Of a stretch of 64,000 nucleotides of DNA, positions 25,541-37,746 are shown one piece after another (position 1 is the stretch's first letter; each line of letters begins with the position of its first letter). Under the pieces are notes generated by a model. That model made no database searches. It saw only the letters and a program-made list of their open reading frames with translations, and was not told where the DNA came from. The translations under genes were made by a program, and so were the position numbers. This DNA comes from Pseudomonas ceruminis (lineage in GTDB: Bacteria; Pseudomonadota; Gammaproteobacteria; Pseudomonadales; Pseudomonadaceae). The stretch is from NCBI RefSeq assembly GCF_021602025.1, contig NZ_BQHW01000001.1, positions 372,001 to 436,000 on the forward strand, written 5' to 3'.

Positions 25541-27940
25541 TCAGTGCGTCACAGGTTCCAGTTCGTGTTCGGCGCGTTGTTGCTGAGCAGCCGTCTGTCG
25601 CATCTGCTCGCAACCCCACAGCACCCGCTCCGGCGTCGCCGGCGCATCGATGTTGGGCTGCACCTTGTAGTCGGCCAGGCTGGCCACGGCATCCTTGATG
25701 GCGCACCAGGCGGCGATACCGAGCATGAACGGTGGCTCGCCCACGGCTTTGGAATGGAACACGGTGTCCTCAGGGTTCTTGCGGTTCTCCACCAGTTTCA
25801 CCCGCAGGTCCAGCGGCATGTCGGCCACCGCCGGGATCTTGTAGCTGGCCGGGCCGTTGGTCATCAGTTTGCCTTTGGCGTTCCACACCAGCTCTTCGGT
25901 GGTCAGCCAACCCATGCCCTGAATGAAGCCGCCCTCGACCTGGCCGATGTCGATGGCCGGGTTCAGCGAGTCGCCCACGTCATGCAGAATGTCGGCGCGC
26001 AGCATCTTGTACTCGCCGGTGAGGGTGTCGACGATCACCTCGACGCACGCTGCGCCGAAGGCAAAGTAGTAGAAGGGGCGGCCGCGGGCCTGGCTGCGGT
26101 CGTAGTAGATCTTCGGTGTACGGTAGAAGCCGGTGCTCGACAGCGACACCTGGCCAAAGTAGGCCTGCTGCACCAGTTGCTCGAAACTGATGATCTGGTC
26201 ACGCACCCGCACATGGCCGTTGCGGAACTCGACGTCTTCCTCGGTTACCTGGTAGTGCCGCGCAGCAAACTCGGTGAGGCGCTTCTTGAGGATTTCGGCA
26301 GCGTTCTGGGCCGCTTTGCCGTTCAGGTCGGCGCCACTGGAGGCCGCAGTTGGCGAAGTGTTGGGCACCTTGTCAGTGTTGGTGGCGGTGATCTGGATGC
26401 GGCTGATATCCACCTGGAACACCTGCGCCACCACCTGGGCCACTTTGATGTTCAAGCCCTGGCCCATTTCTGTGCCGCCGTGGTTCAGGTGGATGCTGCC
26501 GTCGGTGTAGATGTGGATCAGTGCACCCGCCTGGTTGAGGAAGGTGGCCGTGAAGGAAATGCCGAACTTCACCGGGGTCAGCGCCAGGCCTTTCTTGAGG
26601 ATCGGGCTGTTGGCGTTGAAGCGGCGGATCGATTCGCGTCGCTCGGCGTAGTCGCTGCTGGCCTCCAGGTCGGCGGTCATTTCGTCGAGCATGTTGTGTT
26701 CGACGGTCTGGTAGTAATGGGTGACGTTGCGCTCGGTCTTGCCGTAGTAGTTGGCCTTGCGCACTGCCAGCGGGTCACGGCCCAGGTGGCGGGCGATGTG
26801 GTCCATCACCTGCTCGATGGCGACCATGCCCTGGGGGCCGCCGAAGCCGCGGTAGGCGGTGTTGGAGGCAGTGTTGGTCTTGCAGCGGTGACCGTTCACG
26901 GTGGCATCGCCCAGGTAGTAGGCGTTGTCGGAGTGAAACATGGCGCGGTCGACGATCGAGCCGGAGAGGTCGGGCGAGTACCCGCAGTTGCCGGCCAGGT
27001 CGAAGTTGATGCCGTGCAGGCGGCCGTTGTCGTCAAAGCCGACATCGTATTCGACGTAGAACGGGTGGCGCTTGCCGGTCATCATCATGTCTTCGACCCG
27101 GGGCAGGCGCATCTTGGTCGGCTGGCCGGTCAGGCGCGCGATCACCGCGCACAGGCAGGCAGGGCTGGCCGCTTGGGTTTCCTTGCCACCAAAACCGCCA
27201 CCCATGCGGCGCATGTCGAGCACCACCTTGTTCATGGGGACATCGAGCACTTCGGCGACCAGCTTTTGCACTTCGGTGGGGTTTTGCGTGGAGCAGTAGA
27301 CGATCATGCCGCCGTCTTCGGTCGGCATGACTGACGAGATCTGCGTCTCCAGGTAGAAATGTTCCTGGCCGCCGATATGCAGGGTGCCCTGCAGGCGGTG
27401 CGCAGCACCGGCCAGCGCCGTGGCAGAGTCGCCGCGCTGGTGGGTGTGGCTGTCGAGCACGAAGTGTTTCTTGCGAAACGCCTCGACCACGTCCAGTACC
27501 GGCTCCAGGTCTTCGTACTCGACGATCGCAGCCATGGCCGCGCGCCGCGCCGTCTCGAGGTCGCGCGCGGCCACCGCGAGTACCGGCTGGCCGAAGAACT
27601 CGACCTTGTCGATGGCCAGTAACGGGTCACCGGCCACCACCGGGCCGATGTCCTTCAGGCCTGGGATGTCTTCATGGGTGATGGCGATGCGCACGCCTTC
27701 GAAGGCATAGCACGGCGTGGTGTCGATGCGCAGGATGCGCGCATGGGCACGGTCAGCGGTGCGGGCGTAGACGTGCAACTGGTTGGGAAACTCCGGGCGA
27801 TCGTCGATGTACACCGCTTCGCCGGACACATGTTTGTCGGCGCTGTCATGCTTGACGCTGCGCCCGACCCCTGTGCTGAGGTCCTGGCTGAACAGTTCGG
27901 CCATCTCGGCCTGGCTCTTGACGGCGTGTTGGTTAGACAT
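25541..27940 (-). CDS. xdhB: Xanthine dehydrogenase, molybdenum subunit XdhB
   Basis: The 799-residue protein has the large-subunit layout: an N-terminal SGEAVYIDDRPEFPNQLH segment, substrate and cofactor loops GGGFGGKETQ and AYRGFGGPQGM, GGTEMGQGLNIKVAQV, and a C-terminal catalytic Glu in AVGEPPFMLG. With XdhA it oxidises hypoxanthine and xanthine to urate in the cytoplasm. The start overlaps xdhA by 8 bases. Confidence 0.95.
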   Translation of the reverse strand: MSNQHAVKSQAEMAELFSQDLSTGVGRSVKHDSADKHVSGEAVYIDDRPEFPNQLHVYARTADRAHARILRIDTTPCYAFEGVRIAITHEDIPGLKDIGPVVAGDPLLAIDKVEFFGQPVLAVAARDLETARRAAMAAIVEYEDLEPVLDVVEAFRKKHFVLDSHTHQRGDSATALAGAAHRLQGTLHIGGQEHFYLETQISSVMPTEDGGMIVYCSTQNPTEVQKLVAEVLDVPMNKVVLDMRRMGGGFGGKETQAASPACLCAVIARLTGQPTKMRLPRVEDMMMTGKRHPFYVEYDVGFDDNGRLHGINFDLAGNCGYSPDLSGSIVDRAMFHSDNAYYLGDATVNGHRCKTNTASNTAYRGFGGPQGMVAIEQVMDHIARHLGRDPLAVRKANYYGKTERNVTHYYQTVEHNMLDEMTADLEASSDYAERRESIRRFNANSPILKKGLALTPVKFGISFTATFLNQAGALIHIYTDGSIHLNHGGTEMGQGLNIKVAQVVAQVFQVDISRIQITATNTDKVPNTSPTAASSGADLNGKAAQNAAEILKKRLTEFAARHYQVTEEDVEFRNGHVRVRDQIISFEQLVQQAYFGQVSLSSTGFYRTPKIYYDRSQARGRPFYYFAFGAACVEVIVDTLTGEYKMLRADILHDVGDSLNPAIDIGQVEGGFIQGMGWLTTEELVWNAKGKLMTNGPASYKIPAVADMPLDLRVKLVENRKNPEDTVFHSKAVGEPPFMLGIAAWCAIKDAVASLADYKVQPNIDAPATPERVLWGCEQMRQTAAQQQRAEHELEPVTH

Positions 27941-29387
27941 AGTCGGTCACCCGGGTTTCGATGTGCGGCGTTTGCAGTTCGATGAAGTACTTGCGCAGCA
28001 GGTTCTGCGCGGTCAGCAGGCGGTACTCCTTGCTGGCGCGGAAGTCGCTGAGCGGGGTGAAGTCCTCGGCCAGGGCCTGGCAGGCGCGCTCGATGCTGGC
28101 CTGATTCCACGGTTTGCCGCGCAGCGCGGCTTCACAGGCGCGGGCACGCTTGGGGGTCGCGGCCATGCCGCCGAAGGCGATACGCACGCCACTGGCAACG
28201 CCGTTTTCGATGCTCAGGTTGAACGCTGCGCAGACGGCCGAGATGTCGTCATCCAGGCGCTTGGACACTTTGTAGGCGCGGAAGGCCCAGTCGCTGCTGG
28301 CGCGCGGCACGATGATCTTCTCGATGAACTCGCTGTCCTGGCGGGCGGTGATGCGGTAATCGATGAAGTAATCCTCCAGCGCCATCGTGCGCTGGCGGTC
28401 GCCCTGGCGCAGGACGATCTGCGCATCCAGGGCGATCAGCAAGGGCGGCGAGTCGCCGATCGGCGAGGCGTTGCCGATGTTGCCGCCGAGGGTGCCTTGG
28501 TTGCGAATCTGCAGCGAGGCGAAGCGGTGCAGCAGGTCGCCGAAGTCGGGGTATTCCTCGTTGAGTGCGCCATAGCAGTCGGTCAGCGGGGTGGCGGCGC
28601 CGATTTCCAGGTGGCTTGCCGTCTTGTCGATGCGCTTGAGTTCGGCCACGTGGCCGACGTAGATCATCACCGGCAAGGTCTTGTGGAACTGGGTGACTTC
28701 CAGCGCCAGGTCGGTGCCGCCGGCCAGCAGGCGTGCTTCAGGGTGGGAGCTGTAAAGGTCGGCCAGATCGGCCACGGTCAGTGGCACCAGGCAGCGTTTG
28801 TCGCCACTGTTGAGTTCGCCGGTCTGGGTGGGCGCGATAGCTTTGAGGCGGCTGATGGTCTGGGCCTGCTGGGCGTCGAACTGGTCACGGCAGGGTTGGC
28901 GGCAACTCTGCGCGGCGGCGTCGAGGATCGGCCGGTAGCCGGTGCAGCGGCACAGGTTGCCGGCCAGGGCTTCCTGGGCCTGGTGCAGGTCATGGCCTTG
29001 GCTGTTCTTCTGCAAGGCGAACAGCGACATGACGAAGCCGGGTGTACAGAAACCGCATTGGGAGCCGTGGCAATCGGCCATGGCCTGCTGCACGCTGTGC
29101 AGTGTGCCCTGGTGTTTGAGGCCCTCGACGCTGATCAGTTGTTTGCTGTGCAAGGACGAGACGAAGGTCAGGCACGCGTTCAGGCTGCGGTAGCGCAGGC
29201 TGTCCGCGCCTTGCTCGTCCGGGGTCAACTCGCCGACCACCACGGTGCAGGCGCCGCAGTCGCCACTGGCGCAGCCCTCTTTGGTGCCGGGTTTGCCCAG
29301 GTGCTCGCGCAGGTACTGCAGCACCGTCATGTTCGGGTCCAGGGCGTGCTCACTTCGCAGCTCCTGGTTGACGAGAAACTGGATCAC
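27933..29387 (-). CDS. xdhA: Xanthine dehydrogenase, FeS/FAD subunit XdhA
   Basis: The 484-residue protein starts at a GTG (29387). It carries the first [2Fe-2S] cluster ligands (C39, C44, C47, C72) and the second (C111, C114, C146, C148), then a FAD-binding domain with LLAGGTDLALEVTQ and TLGGNIGNASPIGDSPP. It passes electrons from the Mo site in XdhB to NAD+. First gene of the xdhABC-guaD operon. Two TGAC-N6-GTCA palindromes lie 53-89 bases upstream. Confidence 0.96.
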   Translation of the reverse strand: MIQFLVNQELRSEHALDPNMTVLQYLREHLGKPGTKEGCASGDCGACTVVVGELTPDEQGADSLRYRSLNACLTFVSSLHSKQLISVEGLKHQGTLHSVQQAMADCHGSQCGFCTPGFVMSLFALQKNSQGHDLHQAQEALAGNLCRCTGYRPILDAAAQSCRQPCRDQFDAQQAQTISRLKAIAPTQTGELNSGDKRCLVPLTVADLADLYSSHPEARLLAGGTDLALEVTQFHKTLPVMIYVGHVAELKRIDKTASHLEIGAATPLTDCYGALNEEYPDFGDLLHRFASLQIRNQGTLGGNIGNASPIGDSPPLLIALDAQIVLRQGDRQRTMALEDYFIDYRITARQDSEFIEKIIVPRASSDWAFRAYKVSKRLDDDISAVCAAFNLSIENGVASGVRIAFGGMAATPKRARACEAALRGKPWNQASIERACQALAEDFTPLSDFRASKEYRLLTAQNLLRKYFIELQTPHIETRVTDYV

Positions 29388-29438
29388 GGGGATGGCCTCG
29401 CAATGGTTTTATTGTTGTTGGGCGGACAATAAGCAGGC

Positions 29439-29477
29439 CTGACACGCGGGTCAATATTTTTCTGACTCAAAGGTCAG
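29439..29477. promoter_or_regulatory. Two RutR-type operators before xdhA
   Basis: TGACACGCGGGTCA at 29440-29453 and TGACTCAAAGGTCA at 29463-29476 share the TGAC-N6-GTCA layout, with centres 23 bases apart (about two helix turns). Flanking C/A bases make CTGAC...GTCAA and CTGAC...GTCAG. They lie in the 267-base gap between xdhA and a diverging GntR gene. An ATTGT-N10-ACAAT inverted repeat (29411-29430) is nearer to xdhA. Confidence 0.6.
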
Positions 29478-29654
29478 GAAATTTTCCATGACTATGCCCG
29501 CCCCAACGCACTGTCCCTCTCTCAAGCATAGATCGCGCCGCCTGGCAGGCTGGCTGGCGGGTCAAATAAAGCGCGGCGCCCCTCTGCGCGAGGGCTGGGC
29601 AAGTGCGCTACAATCGCCCACTTGTGCCCAGTTCAATGATTTTGAAGGAAAACC

Positions 29655-30314
29655 ATGACGTTCAAGGCGCCGGACAGCCTCTCCGAGCAGATCGCCGACT
29701 ACCTGGCCGAACGTATCATTCGCGGCGAACTCGCGCCGGGTGAGCGCATCCAGGAACAGAAGGTCACCCAGGCGTTGAATGTCAGCCGTGGTTCGGTGCG
29801 TGAAGCGTTGCTCATCCTCGAACGTCGCCACCTGGTCGCAATCTTGCCGCGAAGAGGCGCCCATGTGACCACGTTGGACGAGCGCAGTGTGCGCAGCCTG
29901 TGTGCGTTGATGGGTGAGTTCTACATCTTGCTGGGCAATGCAGTTGCGCAAAAGTGGCGCACCGAAACCGACCTGCGCCCATTCCTGAGCATCCAGCAGC
30001 GCCTGCAACAGGCCCGCGACCAGCAGGACATCAAGGCCTTCGTCGCCGAAAGTTTCGCTGTCATGCGCGCCGCTTATCCGTTCGCCGACAACCCGTATCT
30101 GCAGGAGACCGTGGAGAACCTGCAGCCGGCCATGAGCCGTGCCTACTACCTGGCGCTCGATCAGCGCCAAGCCAGCATGCTTGACTACCTCGACCTGTTC
30201 GCCCGCTTGCTCGACGCCGTGGTCGCCCGTGACCTGTCGGGCATCCGCGAGGTACTCACCGCCTATTGCCAGCGCAGTTGCGAACTGGTGCTGGCGGCGC
30301 TGGCCAGAGGCTGA
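29655..30314 (+). CDS. GntR-family (FCD) transcriptional regulator, divergent from xdhA
   Basis: The 219-residue protein has a winged helix-turn-helix at ~residues 25-70 (GELAPGERIQEQKVTQALNV then SRGSVREALLILERRHLV) and a helical C-terminal FCD domain, which is shorter and poorer in the usual histidines than that of GclR. The ATG at 29655 follows GAAGGAAA, and smc starts 3 bases after its stop, so the two may be co-transcribed. Its divergence from xdhA suggests a target there, but adjacency to smc is conserved in Pseudomonas as far as I recall and could equally be historical. Confidence 0.85.
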   Translation: MTFKAPDSLSEQIADYLAERIIRGELAPGERIQEQKVTQALNVSRGSVREALLILERRHLVAILPRRGAHVTTLDERSVRSLCALMGEFYILLGNAVAQKWRTETDLRPFLSIQQRLQQARDQQDIKAFVAESFAVMRAAYPFADNPYLQETVENLQPAMSRAYYLALDQRQASMLDYLDLFARLLDAVVARDLSGIREVLTAYCQRSCELVLAALARG

Positions 30315-30317
30315 CCG

Positions 30318-33300
30318 ATGCGCCTCAAGTGCATTCGCCTGGCCGGGTTCAAGTCCTTCGTCGACCCGACCACGGTGAACTTCCCCAGCAATATGGCGGC
30401 CGTGGTCGGCCCCAATGGCTGCGGCAAGTCCAACATCATCGACGCGGTGCGCTGGGTGATGGGCGAAAGTTCGGCGAAGAACCTGCGCGGTGAGTCGATG
30501 ACCGACGTCATCTTCAACGGCTCCACCAGCCGCAAGCCCGTGAGCCAGGCCAGCATCGAGCTGATCTTCGACAACAGTGAAACCACGCTGTTGGGCGAGT
30601 ACGCCGCCTATGCCGAGATTTCCATCCGCCGCAAGGTCACCCGCGACGGGCAGAACACCTATTACCTCAATGGCACCAAGTGCCGCCGTCGTGATATCAC
30701 TGATATCTTCCTCGGCACCGGGCTGGGCCCGCGCAGCTATTCGATCATCGAGCAGGGCATGATCTCCAAGCTGATCGAGGCCAAGCCCGAGGAGCTGCGC
30801 AACTTCATCGAAGAAGCCGCCGGTATCTCCAAGTACAAAGAGCGCCGCCGCGAGACCGAGAGCCGCATTCGCCGTACCCAGGAGAACCTGGCGCGCCTGA
30901 CCGACCTGCGCGAAGAGCTGGAGCGCCAGCTCGAACGCCTGCACCGGCAGGCCCAGGCCGCCGAGAAATACCGTGAATACAAGGCCCAGGAGCGCCAGCT
31001 CAAGGCGCGCCTGTCGGCCCTGCGCTGGCGCGACCTGGATGAACGCGTCCGTCAGCGCGAAGCGGTGATCGGCGACCAAGGTGTGGCCCACGAGGCCCTG
31101 GTCGCCGAGCAGCGCAACGCCGATGCCAGCATCGAGCACCTGCGCGACGGGCACCATGAATTGTCCGAACGCTTCAACCAGGTGCAGGGCCGCTTCTATT
31201 CGGTGGCCGGGGACATTGCCCGGGTCGAGCAGAGCATTCAGCACGGCCAGCAGCGCCTGCGCCAACTACAGGACGACCTCAAGGAAGCCGAGCGTACGCG
31301 CCAGGAGACCGAGTCGCACCTGGGCCATGATCGCACCCTGCTAGCCACGCTGGGCGAAGAGCTGGCCATGCTCGAACCGGAACAGGAAATGACCTTGGCC
31401 GCCGCCGAGGAGGCCGCCGCAGCGCTTGAAGAGGCGGAACTGGGTATGCACGGCTGGCAGGAACAATGGGACAGTTTCAACACCCGCTCCGCCGAACCGC
31501 GGCGCCAGGCCGAGGTGCAGCAGGCGCGCCTGCTGCAACTGGAGGGCAGCCTGGAACGCCAGGCAGAACGTCAGCGCAAGCTGGCCGAGGAGCGCGAGCA
31601 GTTGGGCGCCGACCCGCAGGATGCCGCCATGCTCGAACTCGCGGAGCAACTGGCCGGCAGCGAAATGTTGCTGGAAGAGCTGCAGTGCTCGGAAGGGCAG
31701 GTGGTCGAGCAGTTGGACACCGTGCGCGAAGCGCTGCAGCAGGCCACCCAGGCCCAGCAGCAACAGCAGGGCGAGCTGCAGCGCCTGGGCGGCCGTCTGG
31801 CCTCCCTGGAGGCACTGCAGCAGGCAGCCCTGGAGCCCGGCGCAGGCGCCGCTGACTGGCTGCGCGGCCAAGGCCTCGAGCAGCGGCCGCGCCTGGCGCA
31901 AGCGCTGCGTGTGGCGCCGGGCTGGGAGCTTGCGGTGGAAACCGTGCTTGGCGCCGATTTGCAGGCCGTGCTGGTGGATGAGTTAGCCGGCCTGGATTTC
32001 AGCAACCTGGAGCAAGGCGAACTGCGCTTGCTGCTGCCGGCCGACACAGCAGCACACCCGCCCGGCAGCCTGCTCGACAAGGTCGAAGGGCGCACCGACC
32101 TGGCGCCTTGGCTGGGCCAGATCCGGCCAGTCGAAGACCTTGCCCAGGCCTTGGCGCAACGTGCTGCGCTGGGTGAGGGGCAGAGCCTGGTAAGCCGCGA
32201 TGGCTATTGGGTCGGTCGGCACTTCTTGCGCGTGAGCCGGGGTGGCGAGGCCCAAGGGGGCGTGCTTGCCCGTGGCCAGGAAATCGAGCGCCTCGGCCAG
32301 GAGCAACTGGAGCTGGAAGCCGCGCTGGAACAGCTTGAAGCACAGCTGCAAGTGCTGCGTGAGCAGCAACTGGGCCTGGAAGAGCAGCGTGAAGTGCTGC
32401 GCCGACGGGCGCAGGAGGAAAGCCGCCAGCATGGCGAGTTGAACGCCAGCCTTAGCGCTGCCCGCGCCCGCGCCGAGCAGGTCGCGTTGCGTCGCAGTCG
32501 GCTGCAGGAAGAACTGGGCGAACTCCAGGAGCAGCGCGCGCTGGAGCATGAGCAGCTGGGCGAGGCGCGCCTGCTGCTGCAAGAGGCGCTGGACCTGATG
32601 GCCCAGGACACTGAGCAGCGCGAGCAGTTGATGGCCCGCCGCGATACCTTGCGCGAAGGCCTTGATCGTATCCGCCAGCAAGCCCGCCAACACAAGGACC
32701 ACGCCCACCAGTTGGCCGTACGCCTGGGCTCGCTGCGCGCCCAGCACGACTCCACCCGCCAGGCCCTGGAGCGCCTGGAGCAGCAGGCTGCACGCCTGAG
32801 CGAGCGCCAGGAGCAGCTGAGCCTGAACCTGGAGGAGGGCGAAGCACCGCTGGAAGAGCTGCGCCTGAAGCTCGAAGAACTGCTGGAACGGCGCATGAGC
32901 GTCGACGAGGAAATGCGCCAGGCGCGCCTGCACATGGATGAAGCCGACCGCGCCCTGCGCGACGCCGAAAAGCGCCGTACCCAGGCTGAGCAACAGGCCC
33001 AGTTGCTGCGCGGCCAGCTGGAGCAGATGCGCCTGGAATGCCAGGGCCTGGATGTGCGCCGCAAGACGTTGCAGGAACAATTGCTGGCCGACGGCTACGA
33101 TTTGCAGGGTGTGCTTGCCACCGTTGAGGCTGACGCCAGCGAGCAGGGTACCGAGCAGGCGCTCGAGCAGGTGGAGGCCCGCATCCAGCGGCTGGGGGCG
33201 ATCAACCTGGCGGCGATCGAGGAATACGAGCAGCAGTCCGAGCGCAAGCGCTACCTGGACGCTCAGGATGCCGATTTGGTCGAGGCGCTGGAGACCCTGG

Positions 33301-33806
33301 AAAACGTCATCCGCAAGATCGACAAGGAAACCCGCAACCGCTTCAAGGATACCTTTGATCAGATAAATGCCGGATTACAGGCACTTTTCCCAAAAGTTTT
33401 CGGTGGTGGCAGCGCTTATCTGGAACTGACGGGCGAAGATTTACTCGATACAGGGGTGACGATCATGGCACGCCCGCCGGGCAAGAAGAACAGCACCATC
33501 CATTTGCTGTCCGGCGGCGAGAAGGCACTGACCGCCCTGGCGCTGGTGTTTGCCATCTTCAAGTTGAACCCCGCACCGTTCTGCATGCTCGACGAGGTCG
33601 ATGCGCCGCTGGACGATGCCAACGTCGGGCGGTACGCCCGCCTGGTCAAGGAAATGAGTGAGAGTGTGCAGTTCATTTACATCACCCATAACAAGATCGC
33701 CATGGAAATGGCGGATCAACTGATGGGGGTGACCATGCACGAACCCGGCTGTTCACGTCTTGTTGCAGTTGATGTGGAGGAGGCACTGGCCATGGTCGAC
33801 GCCTGA
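30318..33806 (+). CDS. smc: Chromosome partition protein SMC
   Basis: The 1162-residue protein has the full SMC plan: Walker A GPNGCGKSN at 31-39, then a coiled-coil region of Glu/Gln/Arg heptads, a hinge at ~500-640 (including GRTDLAPWLGQIR), a second coiled coil, and the C-terminal signature LLSGGEKALTALAL with Walker B CMLDEVDAPLDD. It forms the ring ATPase that compacts and segregates the chromosome with ScpA/ScpB. The start at 30318 is 3 bases after the GntR gene; zipA follows after 204 bases. Confidence 0.97.
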   Translation: MRLKCIRLAGFKSFVDPTTVNFPSNMAAVVGPNGCGKSNIIDAVRWVMGESSAKNLRGESMTDVIFNGSTSRKPVSQASIELIFDNSETTLLGEYAAYAEISIRRKVTRDGQNTYYLNGTKCRRRDITDIFLGTGLGPRSYSIIEQGMISKLIEAKPEELRNFIEEAAGISKYKERRRETESRIRRTQENLARLTDLREELERQLERLHRQAQAAEKYREYKAQERQLKARLSALRWRDLDERVRQREAVIGDQGVAHEALVAEQRNADASIEHLRDGHHELSERFNQVQGRFYSVAGDIARVEQSIQHGQQRLRQLQDDLKEAERTRQETESHLGHDRTLLATLGEELAMLEPEQEMTLAAAEEAAAALEEAELGMHGWQEQWDSFNTRSAEPRRQAEVQQARLLQLEGSLERQAERQRKLAEEREQLGADPQDAAMLELAEQLAGSEMLLEELQCSEGQVVEQLDTVREALQQATQAQQQQQGELQRLGGRLASLEALQQAALEPGAGAADWLRGQGLEQRPRLAQALRVAPGWELAVETVLGADLQAVLVDELAGLDFSNLEQGELRLLLPADTAAHPPGSLLDKVEGRTDLAPWLGQIRPVEDLAQALAQRAALGEGQSLVSRDGYWVGRHFLRVSRGGEAQGGVLARGQEIERLGQEQLELEAALEQLEAQLQVLREQQLGLEEQREVLRRRAQEESRQHGELNASLSAARARAEQVALRRSRLQEELGELQEQRALEHEQLGEARLLLQEALDLMAQDTEQREQLMARRDTLREGLDRIRQQARQHKDHAHQLAVRLGSLRAQHDSTRQALERLEQQAARLSERQEQLSLNLEEGEAPLEELRLKLEELLERRMSVDEEMRQARLHMDEADRALRDAEKRRTQAEQQAQLLRGQLEQMRLECQGLDVRRKTLQEQLLADGYDLQGVLATVEADASEQGTEQALEQVEARIQRLGAINLAAIEEYEQQSERKRYLDAQDADLVEALETLENVIRKIDKETRNRFKDTFDQINAGLQALFPKVFGGGSAYLELTGEDLLDTGVTIMARPPGKKNSTIHLLSGGEKALTALALVFAIFKLNPAPFCMLDEVDAPLDDANVGRYARLVKEMSESVQFIYITHNKIAMEMADQLMGVTMHEPGCSRLVAVDVEEALAMVDA

Positions 33807-34010
33807 TGAGCGAAGATAGGGCGCTTTGCGTAGGGAAATCCCCCTGTCATGTGCGACAGACGGTGTAAAGTTGTCTTTGGTCGTGCTAGCTTAATGTCAC
33901 TCGTTTTTTGCGTGGGTAAAACGCCTGTCAGAACATAGAGTTGGCGCCACGTGTTAAAGGGCTTTAAAGCCTTTGTTTTCAAGCATATTTTTATAGAGGC
34001 ACGGGATTAC

Positions 34011-34895
34011 ATGGAAATCGGTCTGCGCGAGTGGCTGATCGTCATCGGCATCATTGTCATCGCCGGTATTCTTTTCGACGGCTGGCGCCGCATGCGCGGC
34101 GGAAAAGGCAAGTTGAAATTCCGTCTGGATCGCAGTTACTCCAACCTGCCGGACGAAGAAGGCAGCGCTGAAGTGCTCGGCCCGTCGCGGGTGCTGGACA
34201 CCCAGAAGGAGCCTGAACTGGACGAAAGCGACCTGCCGTCGCTGAGCGCACCTGTGCGCGAACGTGAGCGCGAGCCGAAGCCGGCCAAGGCCAGCAAGCG
34301 CGGCAAGCGCGCGGCTGAAGTGCAGCAGCAGGGTGACCTGAACCTGGCGGCAGAGCCGCGTGAGCCGGACCTGTTCGCCGACGCCGACGATGATTTTGCT
34401 GCGGACACCAGCCGCAGCAGCGGCTTCGCCGCCACCGGCAATGCCACCAAGGAGCTGCCACCGGTCGAGGAAGTGCTGGTAATCAGCGTGATCTCCCGAG
34501 ACGAAGGCGGGTTCAAGGGGCCGGCGCTGCTGCAGAACATTCTCGAAAGCGGCCTGCGTTTTGGCGAGATGGACATCTTCCACCGCCACGAGAGCATGGC
34601 CGGTCATGGCGAAGTGCTGTTCTCCATGGCCAACGCGGTCAAGCCCGGTATCTTCGACCTGGATGACATCGACCACTTCAGCACCCGTGCGGTGAGCTTC
34701 TTCCTTGGCCTGCCGGGCCCGCGCCATCCGAAGCAGGCCTTTGATGTCATGGTTGCTGCGGCGCGCAAGCTGGCCCATGAACTCAATGGCGAGCTCAAGG
34801 ATGACCAGCGGAGCGTGCTGACCGCCCAGACCATCGAACACTACCGCCAGCGTATCGTCGAGTTCGAGCGTCGTGCGCTGACCCAGAAGCGCTGA
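34011..34895 (+). CDS. zipA: Cell division protein ZipA
   Basis: I start it at 34011 ([19 protein letters not shown]), which gives the expected N-terminal membrane anchor; the frame is open for 20 codons upstream without sense. The 294 residues have the anchor (~5-22), a charged linker rich in Glu, Lys and Ala (~40-145), and the FtsZ-binding ZipA domain (~150-285) with [20 protein letters not shown] and [18 protein letters not shown]. ZipA ties FtsZ to the inner membrane at the division site. The smc-zipA-ligA order is typical for Pseudomonas. Confidence 0.96.
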   Translation: MEIGLREWLIVIGIIVIAGILFDGWRRMRGGKGKLKFRLDRSYSNLPDEEGSAEVLGPSRVLDTQKEPELDESDLPSLSAPVREREREPKPAKASKRGKRAAEVQQQGDLNLAAEPREPDLFADADDDFAADTSRSSGFAATGNATKELPPVEEVLVISVISRDEGGFKGPALLQNILESGLRFGEMDIFHRHESMAGHGEVLFSMANAVKPGIFDLDDIDHFSTRAVSFFLGLPGPRHPKQAFDVMVAAARKLAHELNGELKDDQRSVLTAQTIEHYRQRIVEFERRALTQKR

Positions 34896-34913
34896 TAGAC
34901 AGATCCAAGCCAG

Positions 34914-37408
<2,495 letters not shown>

Positions 37409-37449
37409 AAAGGGCTTCGGTAGCGGACCTGGCCTGCTGCAGCTGGACA

Positions 37450-37474
37450 AGTCATTGAGAAATGATGACTTTTT
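37450..37474 (+). terminator. Weak terminator-like hairpin after ligA
   Basis: AGTCAT (37450-37455) pairs with ATGACT (37465-37470) and a run of Ts follows (37470-37474). The stem is short and A/T-rich, so strength is doubtful. Confidence 0.45.
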
Positions 37475-37486
37475 CTAACCCAAAGG

Positions 37487-37514
37487 TTGTAACTTCGCCC
37501 CAGACGGGTACAAT
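37487..37514 (+). promoter_or_regulatory. Promoter of the 4.5S RNA gene
   Basis: -35-like TTGTAA (37487-37492) and -10 TACAAT (37509-37514) with a 16-base spacer. A hairpin of 11-base arms (37517-37527 with 37532-37542) follows at the expected transcription start, so the primary transcript may carry a 5' stem removed during maturation. Confidence 0.7.
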
Positions 37515-37546
37515 GGCGCGGCTCGCTGCTTAGCGAGCCGCGTAGT

Positions 37547-37656
37547 GGTGGCCCCATCGGTCCCCCCGCATTGATTACCCGTTAACCTGGTCAGGCCCGG
37601 AAGGGAGCAGCCATAGCGGGAACATCGAGTGCCGGGGTGTGGCTGGTGGGGCCGCC
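37547..37656 (+). ncRNA. ffs: 4.5S RNA, signal recognition particle RNA
   Basis: The invariant apical domain GGTCAGGCCCGGAAGGGAGC followed by AGCCATAGCGGGAACAT and GTGCCGGGGTGTGGCTGG is present, and the ends pair (GGTGGCCCC at 37547-37555 with GGGGCCGCC at 37648-37656). The RNA binds Ffh and directs membrane proteins to FtsY. Exact mature ends are not readable from sequence; typical mature forms are somewhat shorter. Confidence 0.92.
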
Positions 37657-37746
37657 TCCATTTCTGGGGTTTGAAAATCCCTGCCTCTTCTGCGGCAGAC
37701 GTTGTTCTGCTTTCTTCCTGAACTCCCGCCGGCATACGGCTGTGAG

